Assembly: GCA_009908845.1 (NCBI GenBank)
Contig: JAAAOQ010000052.1
Location: forward strand, 1-33,318
DNA: 33,318 bases
Reading direction: 5' to 3'
Source: Gammaproteobacteria bacterium
GTDB lineage: Bacteria > Pseudomonadota > Gammaproteobacteria > Chromatiales > Chromatiaceae
Below, piece after piece: positions 7,344-14,716 of the stretch. The first letter of the stretch is position 1. The number at the start of each line of letters is the position of its first letter. A program made the translations under genes and the position numbers. The notes beneath the pieces are model-generated. The model saw only the letters and a list, made by a program, of their open reading frames with translations, ran no database searches and had not been told where the DNA came from.

Positions 7344-8959
7344 GCATCCTGCACTTCCTGGCCTACGAGGGCAAGGCGCCTCGGACGGCCATACTGATCA
7401 TGGCGGGGATCTCCGGTGCGACGAGTGTCGCGATGCTGGGGCTGGCCAACAGTGCCGCAGAACAGGCCGCGCTCGGTGCCCTGGATACCCGGCTGTCGGC
7501 CCTGTACTTCATTGCGTTCGCCCTTTACCTCATCTCGCAGCAGTATGCGCGTACCCGCTCGGTTGCGGCGATCAATCGGGCGCTACAGCGACTGCGACTG
7601 CGCCTGGCCGACAAGGTCCGTCGCAGTGATCTGCGTTTCATCGAGCAACATGGGGGGATTGGCGGCTATGCAGCCTTGTCCCAGGATGCCGGCGTCGTGA
7701 CTCAGGGCGCGGTCATCCTGGTCTCGATCGCACAGTCCTTGCTGTTGTTGGTGGTTGTCAGCATCTATCTGCTCGCGATCTCACCAGCGAGTCTATTGGC
7801 GATGCTCATCGTCTATGCCGTGTTGACGCCGATGTACATCAGCAGCTGGAACCGAACCCGCGGTGAGCTGCTGGAGGCGGACTTGAAGGAAGGTCTGTTG
7901 CTCGATCAGTTCAACGGCCTGCTCCGCGGTTTCAAGGAGCTGAAGCTCGATCGGCACCAGAGCGATGCGCTGTATGCGGCGATCTGCGATACCGCAGAGC
8001 AGGTCTATCGGCTGAAGGTCTCGTGCAATGTCTTCCAGGTCAAGGGCATGATCCTGCGCCGAATGATCAATTATTCGGTCCTGTTCGCGGTGGTCTTCGT
8101 GGTGCCATGGCTCGTGCCCGAGGGCACCGATACCATCCTCAAGGTCGCGGCGACCATGCTCTTCATCGTTGGACCCTTGACGGTCATCATCGATCTGCTG
8201 CCGCTTATCGCGCGGATCGATGCCGCCGTGACCAGCCTCTACGCGCTCGAAGAGCGCGTCGATCAAGCCTTTATCCACTCGGAGGGTTTGGCATCGGGGC
8301 CGCCACGGTTTGGGTTCGAGGAGATCGCCCTCAAGGAGGTCGAATTTCATTACCGGGATCGGAACGGTTTGCCACTGTTTTGGATCGGCCCCTGCGATCT
8401 CGTGTTGCAACGTGGCGAGCGTCTGTTCATCGTCGGTGGTAACGGCAGCGGTAAGTCCACCCTGCTCAAGCTATTGACCGGACTCTATCGTCCAGAGCAA
8501 GGCGAGATCCTGCTCGATGGCAAGCCCGTCACGGATGCCGAACGGCCCAGCTATCGTGGCCTTTTCAGTGCTGTCTTCACCGACTTCCACCTGTTCCAGC
8601 GTCTCTACGGCGCCCCTGGTGCGGACCCGGTACGCGTCAACCAGTGGCTTGAGGACCTCGGGCTTGCGGACAAGACCCAATACAGGCCCGAGGGGTTTAC
8701 CGATCTCGCCCTCTCAACCGGTCAGCGCAAACGCCTCGCGTTCCTCGCCGCAGTACTCAGGGACCGACCCATCTGCGTCTTCGACGAGCTTGCCGCTGAC
8801 CAGGACCCCCGCTTTCGTCGTCGCTTCTACGAGGAGATCCTGCCCGGGCTGAGCCGCCAGGGCCGCACCCTGGTGGTGGTATCGCATGATGAGCGCTACC
8901 TCCATACCGCCGATCGGGTGCTGCGGATTCGTGACGGGTTGGTGTCAGAGTCCGGATGA
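7340..8959 (+). CDS. ABC exporter, cyclic-peptide/siderophore type (fused TMD-NBD), second of pair
   Basis: 539 residues, homologous along its length to the gene before it: the same LLRGFKELKLDRHQS segment, Walker A VGGNGSGKSTLLKLL, signature LSTGQRKRLAFL, Walker B ICVFDELAADQDP and switch His in VVVSHDERYLHTADRVL. The start is TTG at 7340, overlapping the previous TGA (TTGA), so the two are probably co-translated and form a heterodimer. Both ATP sites keep the catalytic Glu and His, so neither half looks degenerate. It ends three bases before the converging zinc-ribbon gene. The pair most likely arose by tandem duplication. Confidence 0.82.
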   Translation: MSILHFLAYEGKAPRTAILIMAGISGATSVAMLGLANSAAEQAALGALDTRLSALYFIAFALYLISQQYARTRSVAAINRALQRLRLRLADKVRRSDLRFIEQHGGIGGYAALSQDAGVVTQGAVILVSIAQSLLLLVVVSIYLLAISPASLLAMLIVYAVLTPMYISSWNRTRGELLEADLKEGLLLDQFNGLLRGFKELKLDRHQSDALYAAICDTAEQVYRLKVSCNVFQVKGMILRRMINYSVLFAVVFVVPWLVPEGTDTILKVAATMLFIVGPLTVIIDLLPLIARIDAAVTSLYALEERVDQAFIHSEGLASGPPRFGFEEIALKEVEFHYRDRNGLPLFWIGPCDLVLQRGERLFIVGGNGSGKSTLLKLLTGLYRPEQGEILLDGKPVTDAERPSYRGLFSAVFTDFHLFQRLYGAPGADPVRVNQWLEDLGLADKTQYRPEGFTDLALSTGQRKRLAFLAAVLRDRPICVFDELAADQDPRFRRRFYEEILPGLSRQGRTLVVVSHDERYLHTADRVLRIRDGLVSESG

Positions 8960-8962
8960 ATG

Positions 8963-9244
8963 CTAAGACGCGCTTGCGGCCATGAGGTCGCGTCCGCAGT
9001 GGCTGCAGACATCGGCCTCAGGCTTGACCAGCTCGGCGCAGTGAGGGCATTTCTTGGCCAGGCCCTTGTCGATCAGACTCGTTTCGGACGGTGGGATCAG
9101 GGCTGCGGCGAGCAGTGCGATCAGGGGAGAGAACACGAGTGCAAGCAGCAGGAATCCGAGTACGTTGATGTAGCTGTGGCCGCGCGCGAGGGCATATAAA
9201 GCGACCAGGACTGAGAGTGCGACCCAAAGGATGATGTAGAGCAT
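8963..9244 (-). CDS. Small membrane protein with C-terminal zinc ribbon
   Basis: 93 residues. Two hydrophobic helices (MLYIILWVALSVLVALYAL and a second around INVLGFLLLALVFSPLIALL) are followed by a cytoplasmic zinc-ribbon tail with CPHC and CSHC knuckles about 13 residues apart (KKCPHCAEL, VCSHCGRDL). Small membrane-ribbon proteins like this are widespread and mostly uncharacterised. ATG at 9244. It converges on the exporter pair with a three-base gap. The role is unknown. Confidence 0.75.
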   Translation of the reverse strand: MLYIILWVALSVLVALYALARGHSYINVLGFLLLALVFSPLIALLAAALIPPSETSLIDKGLAKKCPHCAELVKPEADVCSHCGRDLMAASAS

Positions 9245-9531
9245 TAATAGCCTCCGCTCCGCGCGATCATAAAGAAAGACCTAGGGATAGTCTGAAACCC
9301 CAGCTGAAACCCCGGCCAGCTGCGCGGGTCAGCGTGCCCGCGTCTAGTCAGTGCGCCCGCGATGGCAGTCAAACCATCGTGGACCTCGCGCATACGGAGC
9401 ACGGGGCGCGATCTGATCACCGGCCAGCATTGGCCAGCATCTTGCCGGTCTCGTAACACATGCCGACCCGCCAACGCTCTCCGCGATCCCGATCATAAGC
9501 CTAAGGGGCCGCCAAATGCACGTCTCTACCA
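9245..9531. other. Probably decayed sequence between two minus-strand genes
   Basis: No intact gene. On the - strand a 25-codon stretch (around 9420-9500) reads like protein (DRDRGERWRVGMCYETGKML) but is bounded by stops on both sides, suggesting the remnant of a lost gene. The local palindrome TGGCCAGCATTGGCCA lies at 9422-9437. Nothing else is recognisable. Confidence 0.35.
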
Positions 9532-10143
9532 CTAATGAATCGTTGTTTCGGGGTGAACGAGGTCGAGACGCCTCCGCCGTTTTCTGAGCTTCGCGATCCT
9601 GCCCTTGAAACCCGCTTTGGTGCCGTCGTGCAGGCCAAGCGAAAGGGCCAGCTCACAGATCGCAATTGCCGCATCCTGATGGCCGTCTTCGTCCAATGCG
9701 ATCGCCATCGCTCGAAATGCCTCGATCGACTTTGGTCGCGGCCCGCCGGTTTCCTCGATGCCCTCTAAGATCGAGTCGGCGTCTTCGATCTGCAGGTTGG
9801 CCACGCGGTAGAAGGCGGCGCGGTGCTTCGACTCCGCACGCAGGCGGTAGTAGCCGGCCACGACGCGATTCAGCAGGCGATGGCGCAGCACCGGGTCGGG
9901 GATATCGGGCAATAGTTCGCCCATGATCGCGATATCACCTGTTGCCACTGCCTCGGCCACGCGTTGCTCGTCGTCGATCCTTTCGCGCGCCGGGCGGTGG
10001 CCAGACTCAGTGGCCGCCGGAAGGACTGGGCTATCACCGCGATGGCGCCGTTTTCGCTTCTCGACGCGCCGATCGTACAGATATTTTGTGAGCGCCAGGC
10101 AGAGCCCGCTGACCACACCTGTCGAAACCAACGACCAATACAT
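9532..10143 (-). CDS. Unknown membrane-anchored helical protein
   Basis: 203 residues from the ATG at 10143, which has AGGTGG about five bases upstream; a TTG at 10167 would add eight residues. One N-terminal helix (MYWSLVSTGVVSGLCLALT) is followed by a strongly basic stretch (YDRRVEKRKRRHRG), so the bulk should be cytoplasmic. The remainder is helical, with regular Leu/Ala/Arg spacing that could form TPR-like or HEAT-like repeats (for example DAAIAICELALSLGL). I do not recognise a family. It is on the same strand as the large run starting at 20542 but separated from it by the convergent SPFH gene. Confidence 0.6.
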   Translation of the reverse strand: MYWSLVSTGVVSGLCLALTKYLYDRRVEKRKRRHRGDSPVLPAATESGHRPARERIDDEQRVAEAVATGDIAIMGELLPDIPDPVLRHRLLNRVVAGYYRLRAESKHRAAFYRVANLQIEDADSILEGIEETGGPRPKSIEAFRAMAIALDEDGHQDAAIAICELALSLGLHDGTKAGFKGRIAKLRKRRRRLDLVHPETTIH

Positions 10144-10731
10144 GAGAGCCACCTGGTAACGGTTCAATCAAAGGTTGAGCATCCTGACAACTCGACACGC
10201 TCGGCATCGGGACCAGTAAGCAGCTTCCTCTCGAGTCAGCGGTGAAGACGCCTCGACGTTGGCATCCAACGTCAATTCAGGGGGCCAGGAGATGCGCGAC
10301 CCCTGCGAAAAGCGAGATCGACGAACCGTGCGTGCAAGGTCTCGAGAACTCGAGAACTCGAGAACTCGAGAACTCCAAAAATCTAGCAAGAAGTGAGCCG
10401 TTTGCCTCGTCCATGGAAGTCGTGGCGACGGCCGAAACCCGAATCGCCCCTCTCGCTGTCTGTGCTCCGTGATGCGGCATCGTCAGGCATTGTAGAGGAG
10501 GCGCAGCGGCGAGGGACTTGAATCCGGGGTACGTCGAGATTATATCTGCTCGACAACATATATGGAAAGTCAGATGCGTTTCCTCGATGCCGCACGTCTT
10601 GACCTACCACAGCCGCGAGCAGCGTTGTTGTGTCTATTCGATCCGGAGCACCCGCAGAGGATCATGGATTCGGGGCTTACTCAACCGCAGACAGAATCTG
10701 GCACGCTATACTCGGGAGCGCGCCCTGAGAG
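10144..10731. other. Intergenic stretch upstream of the SPFH gene
   Basis: No gene with a ribosome binding site or motif is seen on either strand. It contains a tandem array of an 8-base unit at 10341-10375. The - strand part near 10144-10200 is the leader of the preceding gene. Promoters are not evident. Confidence 0.45.
10341..10375. repeat. Tandem repeat of 8 bases, four copies
   Basis: CTCGAGAA occurs four times in a row at 10341-10372 and is followed by CTC. Each unit contains the XhoI-like palindrome CTCGAG. Such arrays vary in copy number by slippage. The period is not a multiple of three, and no gene covers it. Confidence 0.85.
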
Positions 10732-11838
10732 GTGAGCCGTACGTACGCAGATACCGGTGACGAAGTGCATCAAGCTCCTTGCAAAGAACGGACAGCTCAA
10801 GACGGAGATCCGGCGCAGGATCGGAGTCCGCCGGTCACCCCCAGATGGCGCCGTTGGCTGCGCCGTCACCTCCATGCTATCGCGGTGGTCGTACTCGTCC
10901 TGTTGGGCATTGTGGTCTTTTTTGCCGATCGAATCTTCATCGTCATTCCGGCTGGCCATGTCGGGGCCCTGTGGAACCGATTCAGTGGGACGCGTGTTGA
11001 TCGCGTCTTTGGTGAAGGGCTGCACATCATCAGTCCCTTGGATGTGATGACCCCCTATGAGGTGCGCAAGCAGGTCGTCGTGCATACACTGGATGTGTTA
11101 TCGGCCGAGGGACTGACCGTTGTGCTCGAGCTGGCGATTCGATTCCAGCCGGAATATCGTTTGGTTGGCCTGCTGCACGAGACCATCGGTCCGGATTACA
11201 TGACTCGTGTGGTGGTGCCGCAGGCGGAATCGGTGTTGCGCAAGCAGCTCGGTAACGCTTCTGCAGTTCAGATCTATACGAACGAAGACGGGCTTTTGAC
11301 GCGCGCAATGATCACGGCGATGAACGAGGCAGGGCGGAACCTCGTCGCGATTGACGACATCGTCATTCTTCAGATTACCTTGCCGGACAGACTCAAGAAT
11401 GCAATCAACGATAAGATTACTCAGCGTCAGCTGCTTGGGTCCTATCTTTATCGCCGGGAGACGGCGCTCAAGGAGGCTGAACGGAAACGCATCGAGGCAG
11501 CCGGGATTCGAGATTACCAGGCGATCATCGATCAGACGCTGAGCGAGCGGCTGCTGGTCTATCAGGGCATCCAGGCTACCCGAGACCTTGCAACCTCCGC
11601 TAATCCAAAGACCCTGGTTGTTGGCGCCGGCTCGAACGACCTCGCACTGCCGATATTCTTAGGTGATATGACCAAGGGGCATAGGGGCTCGGCTGAAGGT
11701 CCGGGACCCGCCGCCGCATATCAGCCGAGGGCGCTCGATGCCGATACCCCCGAGGCGCTCGATGAAGCGACGAGGAAGGCACTTTCGGACCCGACGTTGG
11801 TGCCACCGCCGCCGTCGCGAATGGAGATCACAAGATGA
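10732..11838 (+). CDS. SPFH/Band 7 (prohibitin-like) membrane protein 1
   Basis: 368 residues. After a polar, basic N-terminus comes one helix (AIAVVVLVLLGIVVFFA, about 50-66). An SPFH domain follows directly: IFIVIPAGHVGALWNRFSG, GLHIISPLDVMTPYEVRKQ and a prohibitin-like core to about residue 250. Then a charged coiled-coil segment (RRETALKEAERKRIEAAG) and a proline-rich tail of about 70 residues. SPFH proteins form ring or cage scaffolds in membranes, often around proteases or other complexes. It is a clear paralogue of the SPFH protein at 19000-19887 but has a longer tail. The GTG at 10732 is poorly supported by a ribosome site; a GTG near 10765 is an alternative. It converges on the hydrolase-like gene. 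Confidence 0.8.
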   Translation: MSRTYADTGDEVHQAPCKERTAQDGDPAQDRSPPVTPRWRRWLRRHLHAIAVVVLVLLGIVVFFADRIFIVIPAGHVGALWNRFSGTRVDRVFGEGLHIISPLDVMTPYEVRKQVVVHTLDVLSAEGLTVVLELAIRFQPEYRLVGLLHETIGPDYMTRVVVPQAESVLRKQLGNASAVQIYTNEDGLLTRAMITAMNEAGRNLVAIDDIVILQITLPDRLKNAINDKITQRQLLGSYLYRRETALKEAERKRIEAAGIRDYQAIIDQTLSERLLVYQGIQATRDLATSANPKTLVVGAGSNDLALPIFLGDMTKGHRGSAEGPGPAAAYQPRALDADTPEALDEATRKALSDPTLVPPPPSRMEITR

Positions 11839-11944
11839 GTGACGCCTGTATCGCCTGCCGACATTCGAACTGACGACCAGCTGACAGTCAACCGACGGAA
11901 AAGGCTGGGGAGGGCCGAGGTTCATCGATAATGTCGCTTGTCGG

Positions 11945-13321
11945 TCAGGCGGAATGGCGCTGAATAATGCGAATTATCAGAGCGATTCCTATTAGCGCGG
12001 CGAGCGACAGACCTAGAGCAGTCCACAGGCTGAAGAGTCCACTTTGCTCCGGCGACGACCTATTGGCGAGGTTGCCATAGCGGTAGAGCATCGGCTCGAC
12101 GGGGTGCCTCTGTGTAGGGACTTTGGAGCGAAGAAAAAGGGTCGTGCTGTGCGGTTGGAAGATCAGCACTTGATGGGTTGCGTCAGAGTTTATCGCATCG
12201 TGAGAATTCATACGGTCGAACATGATGCGCGCGAGATCGTCGATCTGTGCAAGATGCCGATCGGGGTCGAACTGCGCCAGGTCTAGATACCGGTGCCAGC
12301 GGTGGCGGTCGCGGAGCCCCGTGCAGAGCGAGGGCATGCGTTTTAGGGCGAAACAGCCAACCACTGCGATTTGTTCCGGTCTCTCCCATTTCATGGCGGG
12401 GTGATGCTCGCTCGACGCATCGCGCAGCTGCGCTGCTCGGCCTGTCCCATGCTCGAGTACTTCGACGCGATGGGTATCGGCCATGAGGATGCTGTGGTCC
12501 GAGCTCGCGGGCTTGGCGCGCAAGAACTGGGCGGCCGCATCAAGATTAGTCTGCTTTTCCAAGGCTTGGCGGAGCAAGAAGCCGATGGGCTCGGTGGGGA
12601 CATTGTCTTGCGTCGACTCCGGCGATCCGGATGCCGGAAGAAAGGCGACGAAGAGTCCATGGTCATTGAAGCCGGTCGTGACACCGAGGTTGCCCGCAAA
12701 CCCAATATTGACCAGGGTGCCTTTTCGGCTGCTATAGACCGTGATGGACTCTAGGCTGCTGATTGTTTCAGGTTGTTGTGGATCGCGGTCGAGGTTTCGA
12801 GCAACGAACGGGTATCCATCCGAAGTACGGGTGCCATAGACCCCGAACCCGCTGCCCCAGTCATGCGCTCCAAAATCCGGTAACTGTTGAACGAGGATTA
12901 GTTCATCCCAAGACAGGAAACCGTCACCCAAGCGATTGCGACTGACTAGGTCCAATACAGCCGCCAAACCGTCGAGTTCGGCACGGTAGTACGGCTCCGG
13001 TATGCGAGCGAACGCAGGAAGGGCTTCGCCGCCGAGCTTGGCGGTCAGCATCTTGGTCTCGAGACGATTTGCCAGCAAGGCATCGAGCTTCTGCTCCAGC
13101 CTGGGGAACGCGGCTCGCCACTGGCGCCCAATGGCGGCACCGATCTCGTGGGGTCCGAGGCCATCGGTGTCGATATCGAATACGGGGAGTTTCCCGGGCG
13201 TGGACTGTGGGTGCGCGACCGACGGAGAGAGGGCCAACGCCGAGACGAGGATCGAGAACAAGAGGTGATGGCAGTGCTGGCTCGATGAGCGCCAGTGCGC
13301 GCAACAGTTTGGGAACCTCAA
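11945..13321 (-). CDS. C45/Ntn-hydrolase-like protein, probable pseudoenzyme, membrane-anchored
   Basis: 458 residues: an N-terminal signal or anchor (LLFSILVSALALSPSVA), a large extracytoplasmic domain and a C-terminal helix (LWTALGLSLAALIGIALII) with a basic end. The centre resembles linear-amide C-N hydrolases and C45 acyltransferases: GSGFGVYGTRTSDGYPFVARN followed by LD aligns with the usual CxxFAxWGxxTxDGxxxxGRNLDW. The position of the catalytic Cys is Gly156 (codon GGC at 12856-12854), so the self-processing nucleophile seems lost unless Ser157 serves. Later motifs such as GNLGVTTGFNDHGLFVA remain family-like. The TTG start overlaps the stop of the preceding DUF697-like gene (TTGA), making this the last gene of the run. 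Family assignment is moderate. Confidence 0.65.
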   Translation of the reverse strand: MRFPNCCAHWRSSSQHCHHLLFSILVSALALSPSVAHPQSTPGKLPVFDIDTDGLGPHEIGAAIGRQWRAAFPRLEQKLDALLANRLETKMLTAKLGGEALPAFARIPEPYYRAELDGLAAVLDLVSRNRLGDGFLSWDELILVQQLPDFGAHDWGSGFGVYGTRTSDGYPFVARNLDRDPQQPETISSLESITVYSSRKGTLVNIGFAGNLGVTTGFNDHGLFVAFLPASGSPESTQDNVPTEPIGFLLRQALEKQTNLDAAAQFLRAKPASSDHSILMADTHRVEVLEHGTGRAAQLRDASSEHHPAMKWERPEQIAVVGCFALKRMPSLCTGLRDRHRWHRYLDLAQFDPDRHLAQIDDLARIMFDRMNSHDAINSDATHQVLIFQPHSTTLFLRSKVPTQRHPVEPMLYRYGNLANRSSPEQSGLFSLWTALGLSLAALIGIALIIRIIQRHSA

Positions 13322-13854
13322 CTCGGTTGTCCGTTTCGCAACTCCTCGGAGGCGCGTTGGCCCCGGCGGAGCTCGAGTCGGAAATACCCGAGACCGGGTG
13401 CGCGGAAATCTCTCATGGTGCCGCCGTTTTCAAAATGCTCCATGAAGACCTTGCCGGTGGCATAGGTGACGGCAGCACCGAGGTTGGAAAGGGCTGCCGT
13501 ACCGGCGATCTGGCCGAACCCAGGGATGAGCTTGATCAAGCAGCAGCCGCCGCCAGCGAGTAACACCGGCAGACTGCCGCCGACCGCTGAGATCAGCATG
13601 GTTCGGTAGGCCGCCTGGATCGGCACGCCATAATGATCGGCCAGACGACAGATGAGATTCCATTGGAGGTCGGTTAAAGCGATGCCATCGACGATCGGAA
13701 CCGGTATGAATCCTACCGACATGGCGCCGATCATATGGCTCTTGATGATGCTTTGGGCCTCAGCCTTGGTCTGATCGGTCTTGGCGAGTGCGCGCTCGAC
13801 CGGTGGGGAAAAGGGTGGACCGGGGGCAAGGTCGCTGCGCATGTCTTCTGTCAT
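13318..13854 (-). CDS. DUF697-like membrane protein 1
   Basis: 178 residues from the ATG at 13854 (an upstream frame start at 13950 would lie inside the previous gene). The core IIKSHMIGAMSVGFIPVPIVD and the following hydrophobic helices match the DUF697 pattern known from YcjF-like and GTPase-associated membrane proteins. A glycine-rich hairpin of helices follows, then TYATGKVFMEHFENGGTM. It is clearly paralogous to the protein at 19943-20542, which has VIKNHVIVALSLGLVPLPLFD and TYAIGQVFNRHFESGGTY at the same places. No GTPase is encoded nearby. It sits between the J-protein (28-base gap) and the hydrolase-like gene (TTGA overlap). Confidence 0.7.
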   Translation of the reverse strand: MTEDMRSDLAPGPPFSPPVERALAKTDQTKAEAQSIIKSHMIGAMSVGFIPVPIVDGIALTDLQWNLICRLADHYGVPIQAAYRTMLISAVGGSLPVLLAGGGCCLIKLIPGFGQIAGTAALSNLGAAVTYATGKVFMEHFENGGTMRDFRAPGLGYFRLELRRGQRASEELRNGQPS

Positions 13855-13882
13855 TGCCTTCGCTCGCTGGTGTGGTGTTGAT

Positions 13883-14716
13883 TTACCAGCCGCGGGACCG
13901 GTTGATCGTGTCGTAGGCCTTGCGTAAGCGGTCTGCGCGAGCCGAGGCACGCGCCAATTCCTCGGCGCTCGGGTTCGTATGCATCAACTTATCCGGATGA
14001 TGCCGACTGATCTGGATGCGATAGGCTCTGCGGACGGCATCCTTGGTCGCGTTCTGCGGCACACCGAGTATTGCATACGCCGTCGGAAGGTCCATCGCGT
14101 TGGAGCGTACCGCGGACGGTTGTTGGCGATAGGCTGCCGCGGTCCGTTCGATCACTGCCAGATCTTTGTCGTTGAGGCCAAAACAGTGGGCAATGTCGAG
14201 AAGGGTCTTCCGCTGTTGGCTGGTCGGGGCACGATCAAAGCTGTAGAAGAGCACGAGGTCGATCAAGAGATTGTCGACCAGGTCTCGGCGACGGTGGATG
14301 TCGCGCCGCAGCTGATTGAGAAAGCGCGTCAGTGGGAAATCGTCGCGCTGCCCCTCCTCGAAAAAGTCGCGCGCCCGCTCACGGTCGCTTCCGGTTGCGA
14401 GACGATGTCCGGCCAAGGCATCGAAACAGGCCTCGGCTGTACCGGCGGGTATGCCACCTTTCGCTGCCAGGTGGCCGGCCAAAAGGAACTCAGCGGTAAA
14501 AAGAACGTTGCTCCAGTAGATTCTCCACGCGTCTGATTGTTGGCGCCGGAGAGTACGGCCGAAGCCTTCGAGCTCTCGGTCGAAGGTGTGCGCCATACCG
14601 GCAGCCAACAGTCCCGCCAGTGGCCCACCGATTGCAGTCGCGAATAGCCCGAATAAAAGCTTGCCGCTCCAAGTCACGCCGGCGCCCTCGATTTCGTTGT
14701 GCGGTTGATCGTCCAT
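13883..14716 (-). CDS. djlA: DjlA-like membrane J-domain protein (TerB + DnaJ)
   Basis: 277 residues, almost the length of E. coli DjlA (271) and with the same order: an N-terminal membrane helix (KLLFGLFATAIGGPLAGLLAA), a helical TerB-like middle (about 60-190, including a region around LIDLVLFYSFDRAPTSQQR), and a C-terminal J domain (about 208-277) with YAILGVPQNATKDAVRRAYR and the HPD triad in SRHHPDKL that stimulates Hsp70. DjlA-type proteins recruit DnaK to the inner face of the membrane and affect envelope stress signalling. The gene starts inside the end of the Amt-like gene (43-base overlap), tying its expression to the run. It may be a system-specific paralogue rather than the housekeeping DjlA. 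Confidence 0.8.
   Translation of the reverse strand: MDDQPHNEIEGAGVTWSGKLLFGLFATAIGGPLAGLLAAGMAHTFDRELEGFGRTLRRQQSDAWRIYWSNVLFTAEFLLAGHLAAKGGIPAGTAEACFDALAGHRLATGSDRERARDFFEEGQRDDFPLTRFLNQLRRDIHRRRDLVDNLLIDLVLFYSFDRAPTSQQRKTLLDIAHCFGLNDKDLAVIERTAAAYRQQPSAVRSNAMDLPTAYAILGVPQNATKDAVRRAYRIQISRHHPDKLMHTNPSAEELARASARADRLRKAYDTINRSRGW

Noticed and set aside
8963-9244. Zinc-ribbon membrane protein as the cargo peptide of the ABC exporter pair
   Set aside because: It has two membrane helices and a cytoplasmic-type zinc ribbon, not a leader-core precursor, and it is transcribed convergently.
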